From: Pontibacter burrus
GTDB lineage: Bacteria > Bacteroidota > Bacteroidia > Cytophagales > Hymenobacteraceae
Length of the DNA: 64,000 bases
NCBI RefSeq assembly: GCF_010686685.1
Contig: NZ_JAAGWD010000001.1
Location: 682,001 to 746,000, forward strand
Direction: 5' to 3'
Shown: one piece after another, positions 52,548-59,983 of the stretch
How positions within the stretch are numbered: the first letter of the stretch is position 1
Layout: the number at the start of each line of letters is the position of its first letter
Program-made: the position numbers and the translations under genes
Notes under the pieces: generated by a model
Seen by the model: only the letters and a program-made list of their open reading frames with translations
The model's database searches: none
Told to the model about the DNA's origin: nothing

Positions 52548-52934
52548 ATGAAAAGTATTACTAAACTTATCTTGTCCTGCTGTGCAGTTCTGTTGCTTAC
52601 AGGAGGATGTTCTGATAAAGATAACCCGGAACCAGAGTGCCTGCGCGTAGAGACAGTGGGCCCGGATTGCGACACAGGCTGGCATATCCTAGAAATTGTG
52701 AAGAACCAGGAGGTTGGGACACAGGCAAAAAAATATATTGGTCAGCTGGAAAGCGGATTTGTAACTACCGATAACTTACCGCAAGCGTATCGCCAGCCTG
52801 GCGTTGAATTTGATGCGACACTGGAGTTGAACGGCGAATACGGCCCGCGCTGTGTAACTATAACCGTTATGTATCCGGCAGTTAAGATTACTAACATTTG
52901 CAGCAATCCTCCGGTGATTGCAACCGGTAGCTAA
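52548..52934 (+). CDS. Hypothetical lipoprotein
   Basis: A 128-residue lipoprotein (lipobox VLLLTGGCSDK, cysteine at residue 21). Four further cysteines (PECLRVE, GPDCDTG, PRCVTI, NICSNP) suggest two disulfides in a compact beta-type domain. I recognise no family. It follows the lipocalin-like gene by 57 bases and ends at a terminator. Confidence 0.7.
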   Translation: MKSITKLILSCCAVLLLTGGCSDKDNPEPECLRVETVGPDCDTGWHILEIVKNQEVGTQAKKYIGQLESGFVTTDNLPQAYRQPGVEFDATLELNGEYGPRCVTITVMYPAVKITNICSNPPVIATGS

Positions 52935-52985
52935 TATTGCTGGAATATTTTAGATTTGAATTATTAAAACTGACTGACTTGGAAA

Positions 52986-53014
52986 TGCCTGTTGCTCTGC
53001 GGCAGGCTTTTTTT
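52986..53014 (+). terminator. Terminator before uvrB
   Basis: Stem GCCTG / CAGGC with an 11-base loop and a run of seven T residues, 50 bases after the lipoprotein stop. Confidence 0.65.
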
Positions 53015-53121
53015 ATGCGCTTCAGTTACCGATAACCATGCAGGATTATATTTGATAAAGCTAAACTTACGTACAGTTTCAGATGTTATAGTTTATCTTT
53101 ACTTATCCGTAAATCAATCGA

Positions 53122-55149
53122 ATGGATTTTAAACTGACATCAGAGTTTCAGCCAACTGGCGACCAGCCCAAGGCCATAGCACAACTCACTGAAGGTATAA
53201 ATAAAGGCGAGCCTGCACAGGTTTTGCTGGGGGCTACCGGTACCGGTAAAACCTTTACCATGGCCAATGTAATTGCCAATGTAGGTAAGCCAACTCTGGT
53301 ACTTTGCCATAACAAAACCCTGGCTGCACAGCTCTACGGCGAGTTCAAACAGTTCTTTCCTGAGAATGCAGTCGAGTACTTTATTTCGTATTACGATTAC
53401 TACCAGCCGGAAGCTTACATTGCTTCTACTGATGTATTTATCGAGAAAGATCTTCAGATAAACGAGGAGATTGAGAAACTACGTCTGCACACCACCTCAG
53501 CGCTGCTTTCGGGCCGGCGCGATATTGTTGTGGTGGCATCAGTGTCCTGTATCTATGGTATTGGTAACCCAGAGGAGTTTGGTAAGAACGTGATTTACCT
53601 GGCACTGGGGCAGCGTTATAGCCGTAACAACCTGTTGTATACTTTTGTGCAGATACTTTACAGCCGTACCGAAGCCGAGTTTACACGTGGAACATTCCGG
53701 GTTAAGGGCGACACAGTTGATATCTACCCGGCTTATGCTGACTTTGCTTACCGTCTGTACTTCTTCGGCGATGAACTGGAGCAGATACACCGCATCGACC
53801 CGCAGTCTGGTAAAAAGCTGTCGGATGAGAAGGCGGTAACGCTTTACCCGGCTAACCTCTTCGTTACAGGAAAAGACACACTACAGCAGGCCATTTCTGA
53901 GATACAATACGACATGGTGGCCCAGCATGAATACTTTCTGAAAGAGGACAGGCCAGCCGAAGCAAAGCGTATAAAAGAACGCACCGAATTTGACCTGGAA
54001 ATGATCCGTGAGCTTGGCTACTGCTCCGGCATCGAGAACTATTCCCGTTACTTCGACCGACGTGCGCCGGGTGCACGCCCGTTCTGTTTGCTCGATTATT
54101 TTCCGGATGATTTTATGATGGTGATAGACGAGAGCCACGTAACTGTGCCGCAGGTGCGCGCCATGTGGGGCGGCGACCGTTCGCGTAAGGTGGCACTTGT
54201 TGAGTATGGTTTCCGTTTGCCGGCCGCCATGGATAACCGCCCGCTTACTTTTAACGAGTTCGAAAGCCTGATGCACCAGGTGGTGTTTGTTAGTGCTACG
54301 CCAGGCGACTATGAAATTCAGAAATCAGAAGGCGTTATAGTGGAGCAGATCATCCGCCCAACCGGCCTGCTGGACCCTGTGATAGAAGTGCGTCCAAGTA
54401 CCAACCAGGTGGACGACCTGCTGGAGGAAATTGATGAACGTGTAAAAGAAGGTGCCCGCGTGCTGGTAACTACGCTTACCAAACGCATGTCGGAAGAGCT
54501 GACCAAGTACCTGGAACGCCTGAACATAAAAGTAAAATATCTGCACTCCGAAGTAAAAACGCTTGACCGGGTAGAGATTCTGCGTGAATTAAGGCTGGGC
54601 GAAATTGATGTGTTGGTAGGCGTAAACCTGCTTCGCGAAGGCTTGGATTTACCGGAAGTTAGCCTTGTAGCTATACTGGATGCCGATAAAGAAGGCTTCC
54701 TGCGTGACCAGCGCTCGCTGATACAGACAATGGGACGTGCCGCCCGTAACGAGAAGGGCAAAGTAATTATGTATGCCGACCGTATGACGGGTTCTATGCA
54801 ACGTGCGATAGATGAGACCAACCGTCGCCGTGCTACCCAAATGGCTTATAACGAAGAACATGGCATTACACCGCGTACTGTGTTCAAGTCTAAAGACGAA
54901 ATACTGGAGCAGACTTCCGTAGCAGACTCTAAGAAGAGAGAAGTGAAAATGTATGCCGGGCCGGAAGAAGTGTCTATCGCAGCCGAGCCGATCATACAAA
55001 CCATGAAGCGCGACGAGCTGGAAAAGCTGATCAAGAAAACCGAAAAGCAAATGGAAGCCGCCGCCAAGGACTTGGACTTTTTACAGGCTGCCAAGTACCG
55101 CGACGAACTGGCCGAGCTTCGCAAGCTCCTCAAGACTAAAAGAGACTGA
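53122..55149 (+). CDS. uvrB: Excinuclease ABC subunit B
   Basis: DNA damage-recognition helicase-like subunit of nucleotide-excision repair. The 675-residue protein has Walker A GATGTGKT at residues 37-44 and the DNA-clamping beta-hairpin YYDYYQPEAYI near residue 94. It also has the DESHV box, helicase motif VI (QTMGRAARN), and a C-terminal UVR domain (LEKLIKKTEKQMEAAAKDLDFLQAAKYRDELAEL) that contacts UvrC. Length is normal. The gene contains no AACTATAG octamer, one of the longer such gaps in the window. Confidence 0.97.
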   Translation: MDFKLTSEFQPTGDQPKAIAQLTEGINKGEPAQVLLGATGTGKTFTMANVIANVGKPTLVLCHNKTLAAQLYGEFKQFFPENAVEYFISYYDYYQPEAYIASTDVFIEKDLQINEEIEKLRLHTTSALLSGRRDIVVVASVSCIYGIGNPEEFGKNVIYLALGQRYSRNNLLYTFVQILYSRTEAEFTRGTFRVKGDTVDIYPAYADFAYRLYFFGDELEQIHRIDPQSGKKLSDEKAVTLYPANLFVTGKDTLQQAISEIQYDMVAQHEYFLKEDRPAEAKRIKERTEFDLEMIRELGYCSGIENYSRYFDRRAPGARPFCLLDYFPDDFMMVIDESHVTVPQVRAMWGGDRSRKVALVEYGFRLPAAMDNRPLTFNEFESLMHQVVFVSATPGDYEIQKSEGVIVEQIIRPTGLLDPVIEVRPSTNQVDDLLEEIDERVKEGARVLVTTLTKRMSEELTKYLERLNIKVKYLHSEVKTLDRVEILRELRLGEIDVLVGVNLLREGLDLPEVSLVAILDADKEGFLRDQRSLIQTMGRAARNEKGKVIMYADRMTGSMQRAIDETNRRRATQMAYNEEHGITPRTVFKSKDEILEQTSVADSKKREVKMYAGPEEVSIAAEPIIQTMKRDELEKLIKKTEKQMEAAAKDLDFLQAAKYRDELAELRKLLKTKRD

Positions 55150-55200
55150 GCTATAGTTTAAGAGTTAGAGAGTTTAGGTGTTGGAGAGTTGAGAAGTTAT

Positions 55201-55246
55201 AAAACACAAAGCCCCTATAGTTTGAGCTATAGGGGCTTTGTGTTTT
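55201..55246. terminator. Bidirectional terminator with palindrome in the stem
   Basis: A perfect 20-bp stem (55201-55220 with 55227-55246) and 6-base loop TTTGAG. The stem contains CTATAG on both arms, so the iterated motif is built into the terminator. It lies between uvrB and the convergent fasciclin gene. Confidence 0.9.
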
Positions 55247-55256
55247 ATCGGAGAAA

Positions 55257-55288
55257 TTCCCCTCCCTGGAGGGGTTAGGGGTGGGGCC
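55257..55288 (+). repeat. GGAGGGGTTAGGGG short repeat
   Basis: TTCCCCTCCCTGGAGGGG followed by TTAGGGGTGGGG, the best-preserved form of this element in the window. CCCCTCC and GGAGGGG can pair. Confidence 0.75.
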
Positions 55289-55323
55289 TTCCTGTCCAGA
55301 AGCAGACAACCAATAATCAACAA

Positions 55324-55884
55324 TTACTGCGGCAGCAATACTTTATCGATAACGTGGATAACGCCGTTTGATGTTGGGATAGAAGCCAGAATGTTAGCGC
55401 CGTTAACGGTCACCTTCCCATCTTTCACGCCCATCGTTACGCGCCCGCCATTTACCTGGCCTAGGCTCTGGCCATCTTCAAAACTCTCCGCTTGCAGCAC
55501 GCCTACATACACGTGATACTGAAGGATGTTGCGCAGGTCGCTTCGTTTTTCTGGCTGCAGCAGCCCTTCTACGGTGCCGGCGGGCAATTGCTCAAAAGCA
55601 GCATTGGTTGGCGCAAAAACTGTAAACGGACCAGCGTTGGTAAGCACATCTACCAGGCCGGCAGTTTTAACGGCTGTTACCAGTGTGGTATGGTCAGGAG
55701 AAGCGGCGGCTACCTGTACTACGTTTTTCTGAGACTCATCGTCCTGCACAGCCGACTGGCCTGCTGTTGCTTCTTCAGTTGCTTCGTTATGTACTTCGGT
55801 GGTGGTTGTCTGTTGTTCCGATGAATTGCAAGATGCCAGCATAGCGCCTGAGGCTATAACAATGGCGAGAGCGACCTTTTTCAT
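55324..55884 (-). CDS. Fasciclin-domain lipoprotein
   Basis: A 186-residue lipoprotein (lipobox ASGAMLASCNSS, cysteine at residue 19). It has a Thr/Glu-rich linker to about residue 55 and one fasciclin (FAS1) domain: TTLVTAVKTAGLVDVLTNAGPFTVFAPTNAAFEQLP, NILQYHVYVG and NGANILASIPTSNGVIHVIDKVLLP. FAS1 domains mediate adhesion. It stands alone and shares the bidirectional terminator with uvrB. Confidence 0.92.
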   Translation of the reverse strand: MKKVALAIVIASGAMLASCNSSEQQTTTTEVHNEATEEATAGQSAVQDDESQKNVVQVAAASPDHTTLVTAVKTAGLVDVLTNAGPFTVFAPTNAAFEQLPAGTVEGLLQPEKRSDLRNILQYHVYVGVLQAESFEDGQSLGQVNGGRVTMGVKDGKVTVNGANILASIPTSNGVIHVIDKVLLPQ

Positions 55885-56069
55885 ACTAATTGAGTTAAGA
55901 GTTAAAGTTTACTCAAATTTGGCAATCAAAAAGGTCTTAAAACATGACTTGCGTTAGCCTTAAAAATGACTTTTGTTCCTATTTTATGGCAGAATATAAC
56001 AGAAGCCGGGCCATATGTGGATCTCGCATCGGAGATCGTGCCCAATGCGCAAACTATAGTTCAAGCAGT

Positions 56070-58277
56070 CTATAATAAAAGCAGCCCTTTTTCGCGTAGT
56101 TCAAACCAGGTTGGCGAGGCCAGAAATTCGTCAAAGGTAAGGTGCGCATCAGCCGGAAAGCTCTCTTCCAACTGCTTTAAACTATAGGCTTCCTCACTTT
56201 CCAGCGATACTCTTTGTATGGTATCAAATAGCCACTGGCCTATCGTTGCGGTAGTCTTTACCTGGAAATCTTCGCCTTTTTCGTAGAAGGTAAGCTCGCA
56301 GCGCTCTATCGTCTGGCCTTTTTTAGCAACCATTGTAAAATCTATTTCCGGAATGCTGCCAAGCCATAACAAACGTGCATTCATGCGGGTACTGTCGGGG
56401 CGGTGCGGTTGCGCAATGGCGCTGCTGATCAGGTCTCGTTTTATTGTGGTTCGCGGCGTTTTAAAATCGAACCAGAACGATAGCGGCTCATCTAGGGCTA
56501 CGCCATGCATATAGTTGTAAAGTGCTTTGCTTATGCCCGGGCCGAACAAACTATGGTCGGTGCCTTTCGGGTCGTCGTGCCACAGGTCGTTGTTGGCAAA
56601 GTCGCCTTCTTCGGGGCCAACCTTCACCACGCCATACTTCTCCGGATTCTTACCGATCGGGCTATGGGCCGTCATGCTGAAGCGGTGCCAGTATCCGGAC
56701 TGTATCACATTATTTTCAAACAGTTGGCGCACTACTTCCAGCGAGTCTACTGTTTCCTGGGTAGTTTGTGTCGGGAAACCATACATTAAATAGGCATGCA
56801 CCATAATGCCGGCTTGCGTAAAGCTGTCGGTCACGCGGGCAACTTGCGCTATAGTTACGCCTTTCTCCATCAGGGCCAGCAACCTGTCTGAGGCTACTTC
56901 CAACCCACCCGAAACGGCAATGCAACCCGACTCAGCCAGCAAGCGGCACAGGTCTGGCGTAAAAGTCTTCTCGAAACGGATATTTCCCCACCAGCTGATT
57001 TTTACACCCCGGCGAAGCAGCTCTATAGCCATGTCGCGGAGCGGGGCAGGCGGTGCAGCTTCATCTACAAAATGGAAACCGGTCTGGCCGGTCTGGGCGA
57101 TGATCTGCTCGATTCTGTCAACTAAAAGTGTAGCCGGAGCCACATCGTAACGGCGTATATAGTCCAGGGTAATGTCGCAGAAGGAGCAGCGTTTCCAGTA
57201 GCAGCCGTGCGCAACAGTTAGTTTGTTCCAGCGGCCATCGCTCCACAAACGGTGCATCGGGTTCACCACATCAATCACCGACAGGTAGTCTTTTATCGGT
57301 AATCCGCTATAGTCTGGTGTACCTACTTCGGTGTGCGGTACGTCTGGGTCTGTGCAGTTGTTTATATAGCTTACCTGCCCATCCTGTAGCATGAAAGTGC
57401 GTTGCAGGTTGGTTGCTTCCCGTTTTCCTTGCAGGTATTCCAGCAGTTTCAGCCACGGACCTTCGCCATCATCCAGCGTTACAAAATCGATGTACTTGAA
57501 CAGGCGCGGCTCTTTTAAACTACGAAGCTCGGTGTTTGGGTAACCGCCGCCCATGGCTGTTTTTATGGTTGGGTAGTTTTGTTTGATATACTGCGCCAGC
57601 CTTAAGCCACCGTACAAGTTGCCCGGAAACGGAATAGAAAAACCAACTATAGTTGGCTGTACCTGCTGCAGTTTTTCTTCCAGCAGCTCCAGTAAAAACT
57701 GGTCTACCAGGTTTGGCTCCAGTTGCAATTCTTCTTCCAGCGGGTCAAATGAGGTAGCCGACATGGCCAGTTTTTCGGCGTAGCGGCTGAAGGCAAAGTA
57801 CGGGCAAACAGTTTCCTTTATCAGGTCGCCGAGGTCTTCTAAATACAAAGTGGCCAGGTAACGTGCCCGGTCGGTAATGCCCATGCTGCCAAATGCCCAC
57901 TCCAGATCCTCCACCTGGTCGAACCGCGAGGCCTCGGGCAAAAACCTGCTGAAACTGATTTGCTGGGCTATAGTTAAGTCCTTGTTCTGCAGAAAACGGA
58001 TAACCGGCTCTATGGTGTTCAGGTACTCACGCTTCAGTTTCAGTATCCTGAAACTGTTATCCGAAAGCTCATAATCGCCTGCCTCGATAGCAGCAAATAT
58101 TTTTCTCAGCCCAGCCTTGGAAAACATACGCAGTACCAGCTCAATGCCCAAATCTGCCTGCGCTACGTTGTAGCCTTGCCCGCGCAAAAAGCCGGTTAAG
58201 TAAGCCGTAGCCGGATAAGGCGTGTTTAGTTGGGTAAGCGGTGGCGTAATAAGCAGTATAGTTGGCGTAGTTTCCAA
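56070..58277 (-). CDS. B12-binding-domain-type radical SAM protein
   Basis: A protein of about 735 residues from a TTG at 58277; the frame is open to 58343, but the -7 element at 58308-58315 would transcribe too little for that start. Residues about 5-280 resemble a cobalamin-binding Rossmann domain (TILLITPPLTQLNTPYPATAYLTGFLRGQG). The radical SAM cluster motif is HGCYWKRCSFCD, spaced CX4CX2C where CX3CX2C is standard. The TIM-barrel follows, with GGLEVASDRLLALMEKG. A C-terminal 230-residue region has no clear match. Substrate unknown; enzymes of this build often methylate or rearrange lipids or cofactors. Confidence 0.85.
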   Translation of the reverse strand: METTPTILLITPPLTQLNTPYPATAYLTGFLRGQGYNVAQADLGIELVLRMFSKAGLRKIFAAIEAGDYELSDNSFRILKLKREYLNTIEPVIRFLQNKDLTIAQQISFSRFLPEASRFDQVEDLEWAFGSMGITDRARYLATLYLEDLGDLIKETVCPYFAFSRYAEKLAMSATSFDPLEEELQLEPNLVDQFLLELLEEKLQQVQPTIVGFSIPFPGNLYGGLRLAQYIKQNYPTIKTAMGGGYPNTELRSLKEPRLFKYIDFVTLDDGEGPWLKLLEYLQGKREATNLQRTFMLQDGQVSYINNCTDPDVPHTEVGTPDYSGLPIKDYLSVIDVVNPMHRLWSDGRWNKLTVAHGCYWKRCSFCDITLDYIRRYDVAPATLLVDRIEQIIAQTGQTGFHFVDEAAPPAPLRDMAIELLRRGVKISWWGNIRFEKTFTPDLCRLLAESGCIAVSGGLEVASDRLLALMEKGVTIAQVARVTDSFTQAGIMVHAYLMYGFPTQTTQETVDSLEVVRQLFENNVIQSGYWHRFSMTAHSPIGKNPEKYGVVKVGPEEGDFANNDLWHDDPKGTDHSLFGPGISKALYNYMHGVALDEPLSFWFDFKTPRTTIKRDLISSAIAQPHRPDSTRMNARLLWLGSIPEIDFTMVAKKGQTIERCELTFYEKGEDFQVKTTATIGQWLFDTIQRVSLESEEAYSLKQLEESFPADAHLTFDEFLASPTWFELREKGLLLL

Positions 58278-58307
58278 AGTGTAAAAGTTAAAGTAAAACC
58301 CGGACTG

Positions 58308-58315
58308 CAAAAGTA
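58308..58315 (-). promoter_or_regulatory. -7 promoter element of the radical SAM gene
   Basis: TACTTTTG followed by CA on the minus strand matches TAnnTTTG. The transcript would begin near 58301, inside the longest version of the reading frame, which supports the TTG start at 58277. Confidence 0.55.
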
Positions 58316-58386
58316 CAGATTTTATGGCACAGTGCTTTAGCAACAGCTACAGGTAGCGGCAGGTTCAGAAAAGAGAGAAACAGGAG

Positions 58387-58614
58387 TTAGCGTCCGAAGA
58401 TTTTATTGATAGTGTAGTTTACGCCAGGCACGATGCCAAACACAGTTACGGCTATCATAAAGAAGATGACAAAGAAGGAATTAAGCCAGCGAACTATAAA
58501 ATCGGAAGGGATACCGAATGTGTAGAGTTCCAGGGCAGACGCAAGAAGCACGCTGATGATCATGATCACCAGCAGTTTGGTTTTGAATTGAGCAGAAAAA
58601 AGCGTCCTCTTCAT
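58387..58614 (-). CDS. DUF2798 small membrane protein
   Basis: A 75-residue protein from the ATG at 58614; the frame is open to 58668, but a promoter lies in that interval. It has two hydrophobic segments and the DUF2798 pattern ELYTFGIPSDFIVRWLNSFFVIFFMIAVTVFGIVPGVN. Function unknown. It is followed by the radical SAM gene on the same strand, which has its own promoter. Confidence 0.82.
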   Translation of the reverse strand: MKRTLFSAQFKTKLLVIMIISVLLASALELYTFGIPSDFIVRWLNSFFVIFFMIAVTVFGIVPGVNYTINKIFGR

Positions 58615-58625
58615 GAATGAGAATA

Positions 58626-58668
58626 AACTATAGTTGCAAAGGTACAACCCGCAACTATAGTTCAGCAA
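58626..58668 (-). promoter_or_regulatory. Promoter of the DUF2798 gene bracketed by palindromes
   Basis: On the minus strand TTG (58666-58668), a 21-base spacer and TACCTTTG (58637-58644) match the consensus. Complete AACTATAGTT palindromes lie at 58626-58635 and 58653-58662, one on each side of the -7 element. Confidence 0.6.
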
Positions 58669-58675
58669 CTTATGA

Positions 58676-58891
58676 GTGGCCTTTTTGTGCTTCTTCGTCT
58701 TCGTGCTGCTGGCTGCTTATATCAGTATTGGTTCTAGCCTGTGGCGGAGCCGTTGTTTTATGTTGCTTTACTTTCCGGATGTCAGAAGAATCATCCTTGC
58801 TGGTTTCTTTGCGTGGGTCTACTGGCTTGTTCTGTTTCATAGCTATCGTTTGGTTGTGGTTCTATCTGTCATACGGTTGCCAGGCAGTTAA
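58676..58891 (+). CDS. Possible small two-helix membrane protein
   Basis: A 71-codon frame starting at a GTG, divergent from the DUF2798 gene. The product has two hydrophobic segments (FLCFFVFVLLAAYISIGS and IILAGFFAWVYWLVLF) separated by a short basic loop. It has no known domain, and no ribosome-binding site or promoter is clear. A competing frame in the same span is less hydrophobic. I give it modest confidence. Confidence 0.35.
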   Translation: MAFLCFFVFVLLAAYISIGSSLWRSRCFMLLYFPDVRRIILAGFFAWVYWLVLFHSYRLVVVLSVIRLPGS

Positions 58892-58959
58892 TGGTGTGTA
58901 ATCAACTATAACCTGGCTGCGGTCGTAAACAAGTTATGTTGAAACAGAATTCTATACCT

Positions 58960-59241
58960 ATGAATACCAAACCAATTAAAACGATTTTACTGGCTGCCTT
59001 TTTCGCTGGAGGCCTTACCATATCAGCCTGTGATACCGGCCAACGCCCCGGCGATGTAAACAACGAAGACAGCGACCATGTGGATGAAGGGTCCCTGAAC
59101 GAAGGCCATAACTCAGCCAGCAACCCTGCCACATCTGATACCGCCGATATGGAACGACACTACGACAATGCCGAAGGCGCAGTGCATGCCGGTGATGGCC
59201 AAAGAGATGGTACTGACAGAAGTGATGTGAATAACGAATAG
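58960..59241 (+). CDS. Small exported acidic hypothetical protein
   Basis: A 93-residue protein from the ATG at 58960 (the frame is open from 58936). It has a signal-type helix and a probable lipobox (AAFFAGGLTISACDTG, cysteine near residue 24), then a highly polar acidic tail rich in Asp, Asn, Glu and Gly. It has no known domain. It ends 17 bases before a perfect terminator. Confidence 0.6.
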   Translation: MNTKPIKTILLAAFFAGGLTISACDTGQRPGDVNNEDSDHVDEGSLNEGHNSASNPATSDTADMERHYDNAEGAVHAGDGQRDGTDRSDVNNE

Positions 59242-59258
59242 TTGTTTTTTAGAAGGAT

Positions 59259-59292
59259 AAAGGGAAGTATAGCTCAGGCTATACTTCCCTTT
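59259..59292 (+). terminator. Terminator with palindrome-like stem
   Basis: Perfect 15-bp stem AAAGGGAAGTATAGC / GCTATACTTCCCTTT with loop TCAG, just after the acidic protein gene. Confidence 0.85.
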
Positions 59293-59319
59293 GTTGTTTA
59301 TAATAGACTATAGGTCGCT

Positions 59320-59700
59320 TTTGTCATGTCGAGCGCTAGCCGAGACATCTTATAGGTCCTATAGCTAACTATAGCTGCCACTGGACACAAGCAGTCTCTT
59401 CTATAGTTACTGCTGATCCTGGGAGCTTTACCTGCCTATCGTTTCAATCCCGCTTTGGTGCGCTCACGGCCGCGAGGCCTCGTCTTTGGGCATCGCGCTG
59501 CTTTCGCTTCCTTGGCTCGTCCCTCGCCATGCCTTACGGCACCGGAACCTCTCGAGGCGCTCAACCCAAAGACTGAGATCTTTCGATAGCTATAGTTCTT
59601 ATGGTTGGAATGGCTATAGCTCGTAGCTTTTCCGTGGTGGTAGTTGCTTGGGCCAGGCTGCGCCTGCCTACCGTGGTCTGTAACTATAAAACTATAGGAT
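59320..59700 (+). repeat. Composite dispersed repeat, copy 3
   Basis: Same orientation and module order as copy 1: CGAGCGCTAGCCGAGACATC at about 59330, CCTGGGAGCTTTACC near 59416, GCGCTCACGGCCGCG near 59459, GGGCATCGCGCTGCT, GGCGCTCAACCCAAAGACTGA near 59556 and TTTTCCGTGGTGGTAGTT near 59627. The centre has diverged from copies 1 and 2. The reading frame seen in copy 1 is broken. It is followed by two G-rich elements (59722-59752, 59801-59840) and the ATCC repeat (59879-59914). Confidence 0.8.
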
Positions 59701-59721
59701 CAACTATAGGAAAAGTAGTAA

Positions 59722-59914
59722 TTTCCCTTTCGGGAGGGGTAGGGGTGGGTTAAAATGCCAACTATAGAACTATAGCCACTCAACTAAAGTAGTAGCAGAA
59801 AATTCCCCGCCTTAGACAAGGAGGGGTTAGGGGTAGTTGGACCTGTAGCAACTATAGTACTAGAGCCACAACTATAGCCAATCCTTTAATCCTGTAAATC
59901 CTGATTCAGACAAA
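59722..59914 (+). repeat. Cluster of G-rich and ATCC short repeats
   Basis: Two TAGGGGTGGGTT-type elements at 59722-59752 and 59801-59840 and a shortened ATCCTGTAAATCC...GATTCAGACAAA copy at 59879-59914, with six AACTATAG octamers between 59685 and 59875. No gene is seen. Confidence 0.7.
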
Positions 59915-59930
59915 CCTTGCTGTAAAATAA

Positions 59931-59960
59931 AACAGCTGCTCCTGATACAGAAGCAGCTGT
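59931..59960 (-). terminator. Terminator of the btuB-btuG-like operon
   Basis: Stem ACAGCTGCT / AGCAGCTGT with an 11-base loop; on the minus strand it ends in TTTTA. It lies 24 bases after the propeller-gene stop. Confidence 0.75.
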
Positions 59961-59983
59961 CTTTTATCAACCAATGTTCACAA

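Noticed and set aside
53881..54821. Long minus-strand frames opposite uvrB (131 and 167 codons)
   Set aside because: Antisense shadows of a well-conserved gene; low-complexity products rich in Ser/Arg/Thr.
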